DNA of 64,000 bases from VXLM01 sp965242665 (GCA_965242665.1 OZ251484.1:992001-1056000), one strand, 5' to 3'; counted from the first letter of the stretch, positions 17,669 through 26,969 are shown. Numbers and translations: made by a program. The notes: generated by a model not told the origin, from the letters alone.

Positions 17669-18838
17669 CTAAGGGGCGTTCGCTTCGACGAACTCTGCGA
17701 TACGTTGGAGCGCGCGATTTAGATTCTCAGTGGAGTTCGCAAACGAAAAGCGGACGCAGCCATTGCCGTACTCCCCGAAAGACTCACCGGACAACGCGGC
17801 AACGCCGTAGTCCTGCAAGAGTCCATCGGCGAACAGACGGCTGGTCATTCCTGTACCTTCGATATTTGGGAAGGCGTAGAACGCGCCGTTTGGCATGGGG
17901 CAACGGATACCCGGGATGTCGTTGAGTCCGGTAACGAACACATCCCGCCGAGCTTTGAACTGATCGCGAAACTCATACGTCTCATCTTGCGGGCCCTGCA
18001 GCGCTTCGATAGCGGCCACTTGAATGGCCGGCGGCGCGCACGAGACGCTGTTGGTGTTGAGCTTGGAAAAGTGCGCTGCGAGGTCGTCTGGCATGACCCC
18101 ATACCCTATGCGCCATCCGGTCATCGCATACGTCTTGGAGAACCCATCGAGGATGATGGTCCGTTCCGATAGTCCTGGGAAGCTCGCGATGCTATGGTGC
18201 TCTCCTTCGAAGAGGAGGCGGATGTAGATTTCGTCCGACAAGACCCAAAGATCGTGCTCGACTGCGAGGTCTGCCAGCTGTCCGAGCGTCTCCAAGCCGA
18301 TGACGCTGCCGCATGGGTTGTTCGGCGAATTCAGGATCATCACAGTGGTCCGCGGCGTAATCGCATCGGCAACCTCGTCGACGTCGATCTCGAAGTCTTT
18401 GGAGGACAGTAGCTTGATGGGCACGGGGGAACCGCCGACGAAGTCGATCATCGATTCGTAGATCGGGAACCCGGGATTGGGGTACAACACTTCGTCGCCC
18501 TCATCGACCAGCGCCAGCATCGTGTAGAACATGATGGGCTTGGCGCCGGAGGTTACGATGACGTTTTCCGCTTCCACGTCGATAGCACGGGTTCTCGAAA
18601 CTTCGGCAGCGATGGCCTGCCGCAATTCCGGCAATCCAGGAGACGGGCCGTAGTGAGTATAGCCGCCACGGAGAGCCTGCACGCCGGCCTCGACGATATT
18701 GGACGGAGTGTCGAAGTCGGGCTCGCCGATTTCCAAATGGATGATGTCACGTCCTTGCGCTTCGAGCGCCTTCGCCTTGGCCAGTACCTCAAACGCGGTT
18801 TCGGTGCCGAGTCGGTTCATCCGTCCTGCGATCTTCAT
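17669..18838 (-). CDS. Class I/II pyridoxal-phosphate aminotransferase
   Basis: This fold-type I aminotransferase (389 residues) resembles the aspartate/aromatic aminotransferases of the AspC/PatA kind. Seen: EIGEPDFDTP, GYTHYGPSPGLPELR, NSPNNPCG, SDEIY and the PLP-lysine block GFSKTYAMTGWRIGYG. The amino donor specificity cannot be set from sequence. The frame is open to 19474, but the ATG at 18838 has AAGGAAG upstream and matches family N termini, while the extension overlaps ispH in antisense. It is divergent from ispH and precedes nadE. Confidence 0.9.
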   Translation of the reverse strand: MKIAGRMNRLGTETAFEVLAKAKALEAQGRDIIHLEIGEPDFDTPSNIVEAGVQALRGGYTHYGPSPGLPELRQAIAAEVSRTRAIDVEAENVIVTSGAKPIMFYTMLALVDEGDEVLYPNPGFPIYESMIDFVGGSPVPIKLLSSKDFEIDVDEVADAITPRTTVMILNSPNNPCGSVIGLETLGQLADLAVEHDLWVLSDEIYIRLLFEGEHHSIASFPGLSERTIILDGFSKTYAMTGWRIGYGVMPDDLAAHFSKLNTNSVSCAPPAIQVAAIEALQGPQDETYEFRDQFKARRDVFVTGLNDIPGIRCPMPNGAFYAFPNIEGTGMTSRLFADGLLQDYGVAALSGESFGEYGNGCVRFSFANSTENLNRALQRIAEFVEANAP

Positions 18839-18895
18839 TCCAACTTCCTTTCTCCCTGATACTGGTAGTATACACTGTCCGAGGACTGCAAGTGC

Positions 18896-18924
18896 CTGAC
18901 ACACGCCGCCCATGGTGGTAAAAT
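18896..18924 (+). promoter_or_regulatory. Sigma-70-like promoter for ispH
   Basis: CTGACA (18896-18901), a 17-base spacer and TAAAAT (18919-18924) each match the consensus at five of six positions. A GG before the -10 and a start codon 25 bases downstream complete the picture. Confidence 0.6.
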
Positions 18925-18949
18925 GTGCGTGCATAGGAGAATTCGCAGC

Positions 18950-19891
18950 ATGAATGTGTTTCTTGGGACGCCGAGAGGCTGGTGTGCAGGAGTGGTCATG
19001 GCGATTGACGCAGTTGAGATCGCGCTTGATCGGCTTGGGCCGCCAGTGTATATGAAGCATGAAATCGTTCACAACCCCTATGTCGTTGGTTCGCTGGAAG
19101 CCAAGGGCGCGCGAACCGTCGAAGACGTCGACGACATACCCCAGGAGTCTGTGGTGGTCTTTTCCGCTCACGGATCGCCCCCTGAAGACTTCCAGAGGGC
19201 GCGAGCGCGAAACCTCCACGTGATCGATGCTACATGCCCGCTGGTAACCAAGGTGCATAACGAGGCAAAGCGGTACGACCGCGATGGGCGGAAGCTCATC
19301 TTGGTCGGACACAAGGGGCATCAGGAAGTCAAGGGCACGATGGGCCAGCGCCCAATGCACTTGCTGGACGACCGGGAAGGAATCGACATGCCGGAATGGG
19401 AAGGGGACACGTCGATTACCGTCTTGACTCAAACGACCCTCTCCGTCGACGATACACGCGATGTCATAGAACAAATTGAGGATCGTTTCACCGACGTAAT
19501 CGTGCGGAACGACCTATGCTACGCGACGACAAACCGACAACTTTCCGTCAAGGACCTATGTACGTTGGCGGATCTCGTGCTCGTCATCGGAGCGCCGAAC
19601 AGCTCGAACTGCAATCGGCTTCGCGAGGTGGCCCAGGCGGAAGGCGTGCCTTCGTATCTGATCAACGGGGTAGGCGAACTACGGGACGAGTGGTTCGAGG
19701 GGGTTGAGAATGTCGGGGTTACGTCTGGCGCGTCGACGCCCGAGGAACTCGTCCAAGCCGTCGTAGACGAGCTCGCGCCCGAAACGGTAACAGCCATACG
19801 CGGCGCACAAGAAGACATCCGCTTCAAGCTGCCGAAGGTGGATTGCTGTGAATTGCACGCCGCACTCTGGTATGAGCAGCGCGAACGATAA
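18950..19891 (+). CDS. ispH: 4-hydroxy-3-methylbut-2-enyl diphosphate reductase (IspH)
   Basis: IspH performs the last step of the MEP isoprenoid pathway and gives IPP and DMAPP. It holds an iron-sulfur cluster by three cysteines, which are present here: C12 in GWCAGV, C96 in DATCPLV and C190 in NDLCYATTNRQ. FSAHGSPPE, VGHKGHQEVKGT and GAPNSSNCNRL are further family landmarks. The start at 18950 (MNVFLGTPRGWCAGV) is chosen over 18923 because AGGAG stands before it and family proteins begin there; product 313 residues. The next gene, a geranylgeranyl-reductase-like flavoprotein, would act on isoprenoid chains. Confidence 0.95.
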   Translation: MNVFLGTPRGWCAGVVMAIDAVEIALDRLGPPVYMKHEIVHNPYVVGSLEAKGARTVEDVDDIPQESVVVFSAHGSPPEDFQRARARNLHVIDATCPLVTKVHNEAKRYDRDGRKLILVGHKGHQEVKGTMGQRPMHLLDDREGIDMPEWEGDTSITVLTQTTLSVDDTRDVIEQIEDRFTDVIVRNDLCYATTNRQLSVKDLCTLADLVLVIGAPNSSNCNRLREVAQAEGVPSYLINGVGELRDEWFEGVENVGVTSGASTPEELVQAVVDELAPETVTAIRGAQEDIRFKLPKVDCCELHAALWYEQRER

Positions 19892-19911
19892 CCAGGCGAG
19901 CATGGATTAGG

Positions 19912-21150
19912 ATGCAGTACGATGTCATCGTCGTTGGCGCAGGGCCTGGCGGCTCGACGTCTGCCCGCGAGTTAGCGTTGCGGGGGCTCTCCGTGCTGAT
20001 GCTCGACAAGGCAGAATTCCCCCGGGACAAACCGTGCGGGGGAGGCGTCACAGTCCGATGCGCGAACACCCTCGATCTTGACCTGACGCGCGTCATCGAA
20101 CGAACGATCACTTGCGTCACGGTCACTCGCCGCGGAGGGAGCGCCTTTCTGCGGAAGTCGCCCACGGTGCTCACGTACATGACTCAGCGCAGCCAGCTAG
20201 ATGCCTTCTTGGCAGAGCAGGCGGTCGAGGCGGGGGCAACGTTCTTCCAGAGAGAGGGCGTCAAGAGCGTGGACCGGCAAGGGAATCGCGTCACCGTGCG
20301 TACATCGAAGCGTGCATACGAGGGCCGGGCACTCATAGCGGCAGACGGGGCAAACGGAAACACGGCGAAGATGGCCGGCATCCCAACCCATTTCGTCCAT
20401 GGTATCGCCCTCGAGGGAAATATCACCCCCAACAGAACATTCCCAACGAAATGGGAAACGACTATGGGAATCGATTTCAGCGGCCTGCCGGGCGGGTATG
20501 GCTGGGTCTTCCCCAAGGGAAATCACCTGAACATCGGCCTGGGCGGCTGGAAGCACATCGGACCGGATCTGCGGCACAAACTCCACCAGCTCGTCGAACT
20601 CTACGGTTTCGACCCGGCAAGTCTCTGGGGCGTGCGAGGCCACCACTTGCCCATACGCAGGAAGGGATCGAAGCTGGTCGACGGCAACGCACTGCTCGTC
20701 GGTGACGCGGCCGGCGCCCTCGACCCGTTGACCGCCGAAGGCATATATGGGGCGGTATGGACGGGACAAGCCGCGGCGGATCATATCTCGCAATACCTCG
20801 ACGGGAAGACCTCGAACCTCGACGGCTACAGAGAGCAGGTCGAACGGCAGCTCTTGCCAGAGTTGACGATCGGAAGGCAGTTCCATGACATCTTCTACCT
20901 TTGGCCGAATCTCTTCGTCGGTTTGGAGCAGAGGACATCGATCCTCTGGCGCGAGATGGAGCGATTACTAACGGGGGAAGACACATACGTTACCGTCGCC
21001 AGCAAGCTTGGGCGGATATGGCCGGCACTCGAGTTCATCTCCGATTCCGTCCGCGTGATTCCTCCACTCCGCCAAATGTCCGGCCTGCCGCCATCCTTTC
21101 CACCCGAGCGGTTCTTTCGGAGGAACCGCCGCCGTGAGACTGCAGCGTAG
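19912..21150 (+). CDS. Geranylgeranyl reductase family FAD oxidoreductase
   Basis: This flavoprotein (412 residues) has an N-terminal dinucleotide fold VIVVGAGPGGSTSARELALRG, the KPCGGGV segment of the geranylgeranyl reductase family, GGYGWVFPKGNHLNIGLGG (the PxxYxWxFPK-type substrate motif) and the second FAD motif LLVGDAAGALDPLTAEGIYGA. Such enzymes saturate isoprenoid chains of quinones, lipids or chlorophyll. It stands 20 bases after ispH, which makes an isoprenoid role likely. Which chain is reduced is not readable; a menaquinone or membrane-lipid side chain is the inference. Confidence 0.88.
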   Translation: MQYDVIVVGAGPGGSTSARELALRGLSVLMLDKAEFPRDKPCGGGVTVRCANTLDLDLTRVIERTITCVTVTRRGGSAFLRKSPTVLTYMTQRSQLDAFLAEQAVEAGATFFQREGVKSVDRQGNRVTVRTSKRAYEGRALIAADGANGNTAKMAGIPTHFVHGIALEGNITPNRTFPTKWETTMGIDFSGLPGGYGWVFPKGNHLNIGLGGWKHIGPDLRHKLHQLVELYGFDPASLWGVRGHHLPIRRKGSKLVDGNALLVGDAAGALDPLTAEGIYGAVWTGQAAADHISQYLDGKTSNLDGYREQVERQLLPELTIGRQFHDIFYLWPNLFVGLEQRTSILWREMERLLTGEDTYVTVASKLGRIWPALEFISDSVRVIPPLRQMSGLPPSFPPERFFRRNRRRETAA

Positions 21151-21160
21151 AACGGGGAAA

Positions 21161-21844
21161 ATGCAAATCATCATCGACAGCCTGATGCAGGGAGCCAAGC
21201 GCGCGAGGGGCACGGTCATCATCATCGACGTGTTCCGCGCGTTCACGACGGAGGCCGTCGCCTTCCAGCGCGGCGCAGCGAAGATCATCCTCGTCGAGAG
21301 GCCGGAGGACGCCCTGCGGCTTCGGAGGGATGGAACGGCAGACATCTGCGTAGGGGAAGTTCAAGGCATTCGACCGGAGGGATTCGACTACAACAACTCG
21401 CCATTCGAGATGTCTCGCGCCTCTCTGGAAGGCAAGGTGATCGCCCATTCCACAATGGCGGGGACGGTCGGAGTGAACGCAGCGGCCAATGCCGACGAGA
21501 TATTCGTTGGATCGTTGGTAATCGCACGCGCAACCGTGGAATCCATCATCCAACGCCGGCCTCGCCTGGTCACCATCGCCGCGATGGGAAACGGAGGCAA
21601 GACACGCACAGACGAAGACGAACAGTGCGCCCTGTATATGAGAAATCTCCTTCAAGGCCGCACGCCCGACCCGAACGCCGTGCGCAGCCTGGTCATGTCC
21701 TGCGACCAAGCCGTCAAATACGACGACCCGGCCCTCCCGCACTTCCGACCGGAAGACAGGGAGATCGCTCTCGAAATCGACAGCATACCGTTCGCCATCG
21801 AGGTAACGCGGGAAGACGGATTGCTGGTGTCTCGGCCGGTCTGA
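21161..21844 (+). CDS. 2-phosphosulfolactate phosphatase-like protein (ComB family)
   Basis: The product resembles ComB: IIIDVFRAFTTEAVAFQRGA near the N terminus, YNNSPFEM, and STMAGTVGVNAAANADEIFVGSLV with the phosphate-binding segment. ComB removes phosphate from 2-phosphosulfolactate in coenzyme M synthesis, but most bacterial homologues lie outside that pathway. No ComA or ComC is in view. The frame can begin at a GTG at 21134 that overlaps the end of the GGR gene; the ATG at 21161 gives 227 residues and follows GGGGAAA. Overlap and spacing put it in the ispH operon. Confidence 0.75.
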   Translation: MQIIIDSLMQGAKRARGTVIIIDVFRAFTTEAVAFQRGAAKIILVERPEDALRLRRDGTADICVGEVQGIRPEGFDYNNSPFEMSRASLEGKVIAHSTMAGTVGVNAAANADEIFVGSLVIARATVESIIQRRPRLVTIAAMGNGGKTRTDEDEQCALYMRNLLQGRTPDPNAVRSLVMSCDQAVKYDDPALPHFRPEDREIALEIDSIPFAIEVTREDGLLVSRPV

Positions 21845-21908
21845 GATTCGATCGTCGGCGCGCGCGGCGCTACACTTCCGCAATCATCATCGTTGAGGAG
21901 GGACGACC

Positions 21909-22325
21909 ATAGAAAAGAGAAGAATCGGATTCGACGACATCTACTCGGCCGGGCCGCATTACAGCCGGGGCGTGCGTGCGGGCAACATGCTCTTCCTGTC
22001 CGGATGCACCGCCAACCGATCCGACGCGGAGTATGGAACGCCGATGGAGCAGCTCCGAGTAGTGCTGGATCGGTTGACTCGGATGGTCGGCGCAGAGGGA
22101 GGCAAGCCGTCGGACATCGTGAAGTTGACGACGTTCGTGAAGGATATGGAGGATTGGTTCCCGTTCGAGGGTGAACAGGCCGATATCTACCATGAGTACT
22201 TTGGGGACGACTATCCCGTAAACACGATCGTAGGCGCGCGGTTCGCAAGCGACAACGTGCACATAGAGATAGACGCAATCGCCGTGCTGGAGTGTGAGGT
22301 TGCGCGCCCGCGCGCATTCGTGTAG
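21909..22325 (+). CDS. RidA/YjgF/YER057c family protein, apparent ATA start
   Basis: RidA proteins hydrolyse reactive enamine/imine intermediates released by PLP enzymes. The domain is clear: YSAGPHYSRGVRAGNMLFLSG at the N terminus, DIVKLTTFVKDM in the middle, and FASDNVHIEIDAIAV at the end. Family similarity begins upstream of the first ordinary start codon (GTG at 21972), at IEKRRIGFDDIYSAG. A strong GAGGAGGGA lies seven bases before an ATA at 21909, and there is an in-frame TGA at 21894. ATA, or possibly ACG at 21903, therefore seems to be the start; product about 138 residues. It closes the ispH run. Confidence 0.82.
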   Translation: MEKRRIGFDDIYSAGPHYSRGVRAGNMLFLSGCTANRSDAEYGTPMEQLRVVLDRLTRMVGAEGGKPSDIVKLTTFVKDMEDWFPFEGEQADIYHEYFGDDYPVNTIVGARFASDNVHIEIDAIAVLECEVARPRAFV

Positions 22326-22367
22326 GATTTACACTCGCCGAATTTGGAGGTTGGAGATGCTTGGCTC

Positions 22368-23396
22368 ATGATCGAGCGGGATCGTCGACTGACAGCTGGC
22401 TGCCTGTTCAGCGGAATGGGAGGGTTTGCTTCCGGTCTCGCAAAGGCCGGCTTTGCCATTCGCTGGGCCAGTGACAATGACGAGTTCGCTTGCGCGACGT
22501 TTCGCCACCGCTTCCCTGGTGTCCAGCTGGTAGAGAAAGACGTCCTCGACCTATCCGTACATGCAGACGAGCTGGAGAGTGTCGACGTCCTCGCAGCAGG
22601 GTTTCCTTGCCAGAGCTTCTCTCAAGCAGGCAACCGCATGGGGTTCGATGACCCGAGGGGCGAGTTATTCTTCCAAATACCGCGTCTGCTCAGAGAGTTC
22701 GCTCCTGAGCAGCGGCCCCGCCTGGTCGTCTTGGAGAATGTGCCCCACCTTCGACGCGGTGGCACAGAAGCCTGGTTCGATGAAGTACAGCGTCAACTGC
22801 GACGCGCGGGATATTGGTTTCGAGAAGACTCGTGCTGGACGGTGAACGTCAAGGACGCCACAGATTTGCCGCAAGACCGTGAACGCTTATTCATGGTAGC
22901 GGCGTCGCGTGAACACTTCACGTACAATCCATTCACGCCCGCCCTTGCGTCAAACGGCGCCAACGGGCGCCGCCGTTCTATCAGCGAGTTCATAGACCGT
23001 ACCCGGCCTGCAGATCCGGAAGCCTATCTGCCACCGCACAACCGTTACTACAAGATGATCTACCACTCGATGCAATCCGGCGATTCGCCTGAAAACATCT
23101 ACCAATTGCGGCGCGCGTATGTACGAGAGAAGAAGGATGGGTTGTGTCCTACCTTGACGGCGAATATGGGTATCGGAGGGCACAATGTCCCGTTCGTTCA
23201 GGATCGATGGGGAATCCGGCGGTTGCGCGTTGAAGAAGTAGCGCAGTTGCAGGGATTTGACAGGCAGGATGTGCTCTTCCCTGACATACCGGATCCGGAG
23301 AAGTACCGGTTGCTGGGGAATGCAGTATGTGTAAGCCTGTCTTACTTGGCAGGGAAGGCGTGCGCAAAGATTTTGTATGAGGAGGACACGCAATGA
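22368..23396 (+). CDS. dcm: DNA (cytosine-5)-methyltransferase (Dcm family)
   Basis: This C5-cytosine methyltransferase of 342 residues has motif I LFSGMGGFASGL, the catalytic PCQ loop GFPCQSFSQAGNRMGF, motif VI VLENVPHL, motif VIII QDRERLFMVA, motif IX RRLRVEEVAQLQGF and motif X LLGNAVCVSLS. All catalytic parts appear intact. Target recognition lies between VIII and IX and cannot be predicted. The ATG at 22368 is preferred to a TTG at 22344. It opens a five-gene plus-strand cassette, and its stop overlaps the start of the GHKL ATPase by four bases. In the cassette it would protect host DNA. Confidence 0.92.
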   Translation: MIERDRRLTAGCLFSGMGGFASGLAKAGFAIRWASDNDEFACATFRHRFPGVQLVEKDVLDLSVHADELESVDVLAAGFPCQSFSQAGNRMGFDDPRGELFFQIPRLLREFAPEQRPRLVVLENVPHLRRGGTEAWFDEVQRQLRRAGYWFREDSCWTVNVKDATDLPQDRERLFMVAASREHFTYNPFTPALASNGANGRRRSISEFIDRTRPADPEAYLPPHNRYYKMIYHSMQSGDSPENIYQLRRAYVREKKDGLCPTLTANMGIGGHNVPFVQDRWGIRRLRVEEVAQLQGFDRQDVLFPDIPDPEKYRLLGNAVCVSLSYLAGKACAKILYEEDTQ

Positions 23397-25345
23397 GCGT
23401 TGAGAAGGGTTGGCGGTTCCCTCCGACGCATGGAGGAAGGATCGACGGATTCAACGATCCGGGCATCGCGCACTTCAACGGCGCGCCGTTGTCCAGTCTC
23501 GCGCGGGAGACGATACAAAACTCTCTTGATGCTCGGGGGAGGCTTGGCGAACCCGTCCACGTCGACTTCGAGTTGATGAATTTGAGCTCAAACGACCTCG
23601 GGCGAGACGAACTGTCCAAGGCGATTGCCTCTTGCAAGGAGGAGGCGGGCTTGGACGACGACGCGAAGGCCGCGCTAACCGTCGCCGAAAAGATCATCGA
23701 CAAAGACAATGTACCCTCATTGCGCGTGTCCGACCGCAACACCATCGGACTTCGCGGAGACCACTGGCGCGCGCTTGTCAAAATGCAGGGGGTAAGCCAT
23801 AAGGAAGGTGTTGTAGGTGCCGGCGGGTCGCACGGAATTGGGAAATACGCCCCCTTCGCAGTTTCGGCGTTGCGTACAGTATTCTACTGGACCTGCTACC
23901 AGGAGGACGGAAGGCAGGTTGAGCAGTTCCAAGGCAAGTCTGTGCTCATGTCACATGAGAGCGAAGAAGGCGAGACCCAAGGAACTGGGTTTTACGGCAT
24001 CAAAGAGGGGTGCCGTGAGTTGACGGGTGTGGATATTCCCGATCCGTTTCGACTCCTTCGTGAGCAGAAGCCCGTGCATGGGACAAGCCTAGTGATTGCC
24101 GGTTTCAACGAAACAAAGGATTGGCGCAGACGCATTACTTCGAGCGTGGTCGAAAACTACTTCTACGCGATTGACAATGGCACTCTCACAGTACTGATCG
24201 AGCCGGACGGCGACGACGAACTGTTTGAAATAGACCAAGCATCGCTGGGTAATTGGTTTACCAAGCTGCTAGAGGAAGGAGAAGATACGGGGGAGGATCA
24301 GGACGGTAGCGCACTGAAGCAAGCGCAGGCGTTTTGGGAACTATCAGACGGGGATGAACCGCCAGTAGAGAAGCAAGACAAGGAACTTGGGCACTGCCGG
24401 TTGTGGATTCGTGTCGAGGAAGGTTTGCCGAGCGTGGTCGGGTTCGTGCGTGGAACAGGAATGCTCGTGACAACTCAGCAACCAGGTCTGTTACGTTTCA
24501 CTGGGTTCCGCGACTTCGCCGCCCTGTGCGTGTTTGAGGATCCAAGAGGAAACGAACTCCTTCGCCGAATGGAGAACCCTCAGCACGATCGGTTTGAACC
24601 GGACAGACTCCCCGAAGGCGAAAGAGAGCAAGGCAAGCGTGCCCTGAAACGCATCACGGACTGGATCAGGGGCGAGATACGGAAGCGGGCGTTGCCTACG
24701 GAAACCGGCAAGCCAACGATGCTGTCGGAACTCGCTACATACCTGCCGGACTCACAGCCTGACGAGCCTTTCGATGACGACGCTCATGCTGACGACGACG
24801 AACCAGAAAACAGAGAGCCTGGGTTCGGAGAACGTGTGAAGTTGCAGCTCAAGCCCATTCGCCGCCGAACTCCACCGTCCTTGCCTATAGACGACGGTTC
24901 ATCTGAAGAGGGCGACGGAGACGGGGAAGACACTGGCACAGAAGGTGGAGGTGGCGAGGGTGAAAACGGAGGTGGAGGGAACGGAGGGGGTGCTGGCGAG
25001 GGTGATGGTCAGGGTGGCACAGGCATCCGCGGTGGTGGACAAGTTAGGGTGAAGGAAGTGGGAATATCCAGAGTCCGCATCCTGTCCATTGAGGGCCGCG
25101 AGAACTGTTATCGTATTAGCTTCCGAGCGGACGACAATGGTGTGGCACGGCTTGAACTGGGAGAGGCGGGGGATTCGTCGACGATCCCGCGCGATGACAT
25201 ACGAGCGGTTGCGGACGACGCATCACTTGACCGTGTGCAACTAATCAAGGGGGAGCGAAAGCATCTGGATGTCACTGCAGACGCCCCCATTGGCAATAGG
25301 GCGTGGCGCATCCGAGCTGTATTGAGTGAGGACGACCATCAATGA
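23393..25345 (+). CDS. GHKL ATPase of MutL/MORC type in a Dcm-Vsr cassette
   Basis: This 650-residue protein has an N-terminal GHKL ATPase domain: N-box SLARETIQNSLDA with E39, N43 and D46, a Bergerat motif at SDRNTIGL (about 113-120), and lid GAGGSHGIGKYAPFA (143-157). The acidic middle is followed by a Gly-rich linker (about 515-560) and a C-terminal domain of about 100 residues. Prokaryotic MutL/MORC-like ATPases are known to sit beside Dcm and Vsr-like nucleases in restriction-modification operons, and this matches. It would be the ATP-driven clamp or remodelling subunit. It overlaps both neighbours by ATGA. Confidence 0.78.
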   Translation: MSVEKGWRFPPTHGGRIDGFNDPGIAHFNGAPLSSLARETIQNSLDARGRLGEPVHVDFELMNLSSNDLGRDELSKAIASCKEEAGLDDDAKAALTVAEKIIDKDNVPSLRVSDRNTIGLRGDHWRALVKMQGVSHKEGVVGAGGSHGIGKYAPFAVSALRTVFYWTCYQEDGRQVEQFQGKSVLMSHESEEGETQGTGFYGIKEGCRELTGVDIPDPFRLLREQKPVHGTSLVIAGFNETKDWRRRITSSVVENYFYAIDNGTLTVLIEPDGDDELFEIDQASLGNWFTKLLEEGEDTGEDQDGSALKQAQAFWELSDGDEPPVEKQDKELGHCRLWIRVEEGLPSVVGFVRGTGMLVTTQQPGLLRFTGFRDFAALCVFEDPRGNELLRRMENPQHDRFEPDRLPEGEREQGKRALKRITDWIRGEIRKRALPTETGKPTMLSELATYLPDSQPDEPFDDDAHADDDEPENREPGFGERVKLQLKPIRRRTPPSLPIDDGSSEEGDGDGEDTGTEGGGGEGENGGGGNGGGAGEGDGQGGTGIRGGGQVRVKEVGISRVRILSIEGRENCYRISFRADDNGVARLELGEAGDSSTIPRDDIRAVADDASLDRVQLIKGERKHLDVTADAPIGNRAWRIRAVLSEDDHQ

Positions 25346-26208
25346 GATTCGATCGAGGAAAAGTATGGCCGCACCCGGTGCTCCGCCCTCCGGTGTACGG
25401 AGACGATTACCCGCGCGCGGAGTTCGAGGTCGAAATAGAGGTCAAGCGCGTCGAGGGCAGAACGGCGGTCGAATTGGATGCGAGTTTCGAGCTCAGTGAC
25501 CCGGATCTTCTCCGTCTCGTCAAGGAAGGAAGCGCTCGGTATGCGCTGCTCGTCAAGGCGTCCAAGACGCACTTTCGAGATCTGTATACGACCGGTGGCG
25601 GTCGTATACAGAAAGGATTCTCCGCGGGCGAATTATCCGGGCGTGTGGAGTTCGCGCCCTTCCTCGTATCTACGCGGGAACTGCCCGGCTTTCGCGCGGA
25701 CGGATGGCACCCGGAATTTTCGGGGAGGGCTTTCGACGTGCCCGCCGGTGCTGTACTTGCGGAAGACGTGCCCAAGGACTACTGGGTCGATACTGCGGAC
25801 GAGGCTCCGCTAGGGTCGATCCTTGGAAGTAGACCCAGCTCCAATCTTCCAGACGGCAGGTGGGGGTATGCTCTTGACGACGACCGCGTCTTCATTGTGA
25901 TGTCGGAAGGTGACTACGCAAAGTACACTGCGGCCCGAGACAGCGTGAACAACCAGCCGGAGGGGCAGTACCTCATGAACGGATTGTATTTGCCGGCGCT
26001 GATGGCTGTACTGCACGAGGTGGATCAAGATCCTCAAGAATACGAGGACTGCCGGTGGTACGCATCTCTCGATCAGCGGCTGGAATCCCTCGGGTGCAAG
26101 CCGTTGGGTTCCCAAAACGTCGACCGGTTGCTCGACGCGCAACGAGTACTTGAATCGCCGTTCGCCAAGATGCCGATGATCGCCCAGGCGGAAGCAGGCA
26201 ACACATGA
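25342..26208 (+). CDS. Unknown protein of the Dcm-GHKL-Vsr cassette
   Basis: I do not recognise this 288-residue protein. The first 140 residues look like a beta-rich domain (EFEVEIEVKRVEGRTAVELDAS is typical of the alternating pattern, cited only in part) with RYALLVKASKTHFRDLY. The second half is helical with an aromatic-rich stretch DCRWYASLDQRLESLG. No nuclease, helicase or membrane motif is evident. It starts inside the stop of the ATPase gene and ends inside the start of the next, so it must be made together with them. A structural or target-recognition subunit is a guess from context only. Confidence 0.6.
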   Translation: MRFDRGKVWPHPVLRPPVYGDDYPRAEFEVEIEVKRVEGRTAVELDASFELSDPDLLRLVKEGSARYALLVKASKTHFRDLYTTGGGRIQKGFSAGELSGRVEFAPFLVSTRELPGFRADGWHPEFSGRAFDVPAGAVLAEDVPKDYWVDTADEAPLGSILGSRPSSNLPDGRWGYALDDDRVFIVMSEGDYAKYTAARDSVNNQPEGQYLMNGLYLPALMAVLHEVDQDPQEYEDCRWYASLDQRLESLGCKPLGSQNVDRLLDAQRVLESPFAKMPMIAQAEAGNT

Positions 26209-26969
26209 CCCGCCTCAGATATTACACGTCCGAGAACCTCGAGAACCTTCGGAGCACGATCGCGGATCGGCTAGACTGGTACTATGCGCCGGAAGGGCCG
26301 CCTCCGGCTGTGGGGTTCGGGGGCGTACGGGAATCGAAGTTGAAGGCTCCGGATCTTGCGGGGCGGCTCAAGATGGACGCAAAGCGCCCTTCCAAGACGG
26401 ACGTCGACAACGCGCTCATCGTCTACGATGCGCTGTCGGAGTTGACGCCGCATCAGGCGTCGATCGAGCGGATGTGGGCGTACTTGTGCCACAGCGACTG
26501 CCCACAGTACTCGACGATGCGCTGGTTGCAACCGCGGCCGGAGGAAGACGAGTCCGCGGTTCGCAAGGTACGAAACCATTTCTTTGCAAGAGGAGATCGG
26601 GCGCTGATTCGAGACAACGCGGTATCGCGACTTTGGTGGCTGGGGAAGATCGCGCACGACGCAGACCCCAAAAATCCGCGTCAATTCTTGACGATACTCC
26701 TGCATCGGCAGGATGTGAGGTCTGCGTTGATCGAGCGTCCGGCAGTGTCGATGAACCAGCGGGTGCTACGGAGGATATACGAAGTGATGCAGGAACATTG
26801 GTCGGACGGCGGGGCATTGTTCGTGCGGGCGGCTTTCCGCAGTTGGATGACTGCGTTGAACCGCCGCGGCGGGGTGATTCTCCTGGATGCTCTGCCTGAT
26901 AAGCAGCTTCTCGCGCTGTTGCGAGAGGAGGCAGACCGCGCGTTGGAGGAATCTGCATCAAAGGGATGA
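26205..26969 (+). CDS. DUF6339-like protein of the Dcm-GHKL-Vsr cassette
   Basis: The 254-residue, mainly helical product contains ALSELTPHQASIERMW, AYLCHSDCPQYSTMRWL and ALIRDNAVSRLWWLG. I associate these with the DUF6339 family found near Dcm/Vsr-type operons; the match is from memory and uncertain. No catalytic motif is seen. The gene overlaps its upstream neighbour by ATGA and stops eight bases before Vsr. Family members of this kind have no assigned activity. Confidence 0.55.
   Translation: MTRLRYYTSENLENLRSTIADRLDWYYAPEGPPPAVGFGGVRESKLKAPDLAGRLKMDAKRPSKTDVDNALIVYDALSELTPHQASIERMWAYLCHSDCPQYSTMRWLQPRPEEDESAVRKVRNHFFARGDRALIRDNAVSRLWWLGKIAHDADPKNPRQFLTILLHRQDVRSALIERPAVSMNQRVLRRIYEVMQEHWSDGGALFVRAAFRSWMTALNRRGGVILLDALPDKQLLALLREEADRALEESASKG

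Noticed and set aside
17669..19474. 601-residue version of the aminotransferase
   Set aside because: The extra N terminus is antisense to ispH and unlike any aminotransferase; the ATG at 18838 has a ribosome site.
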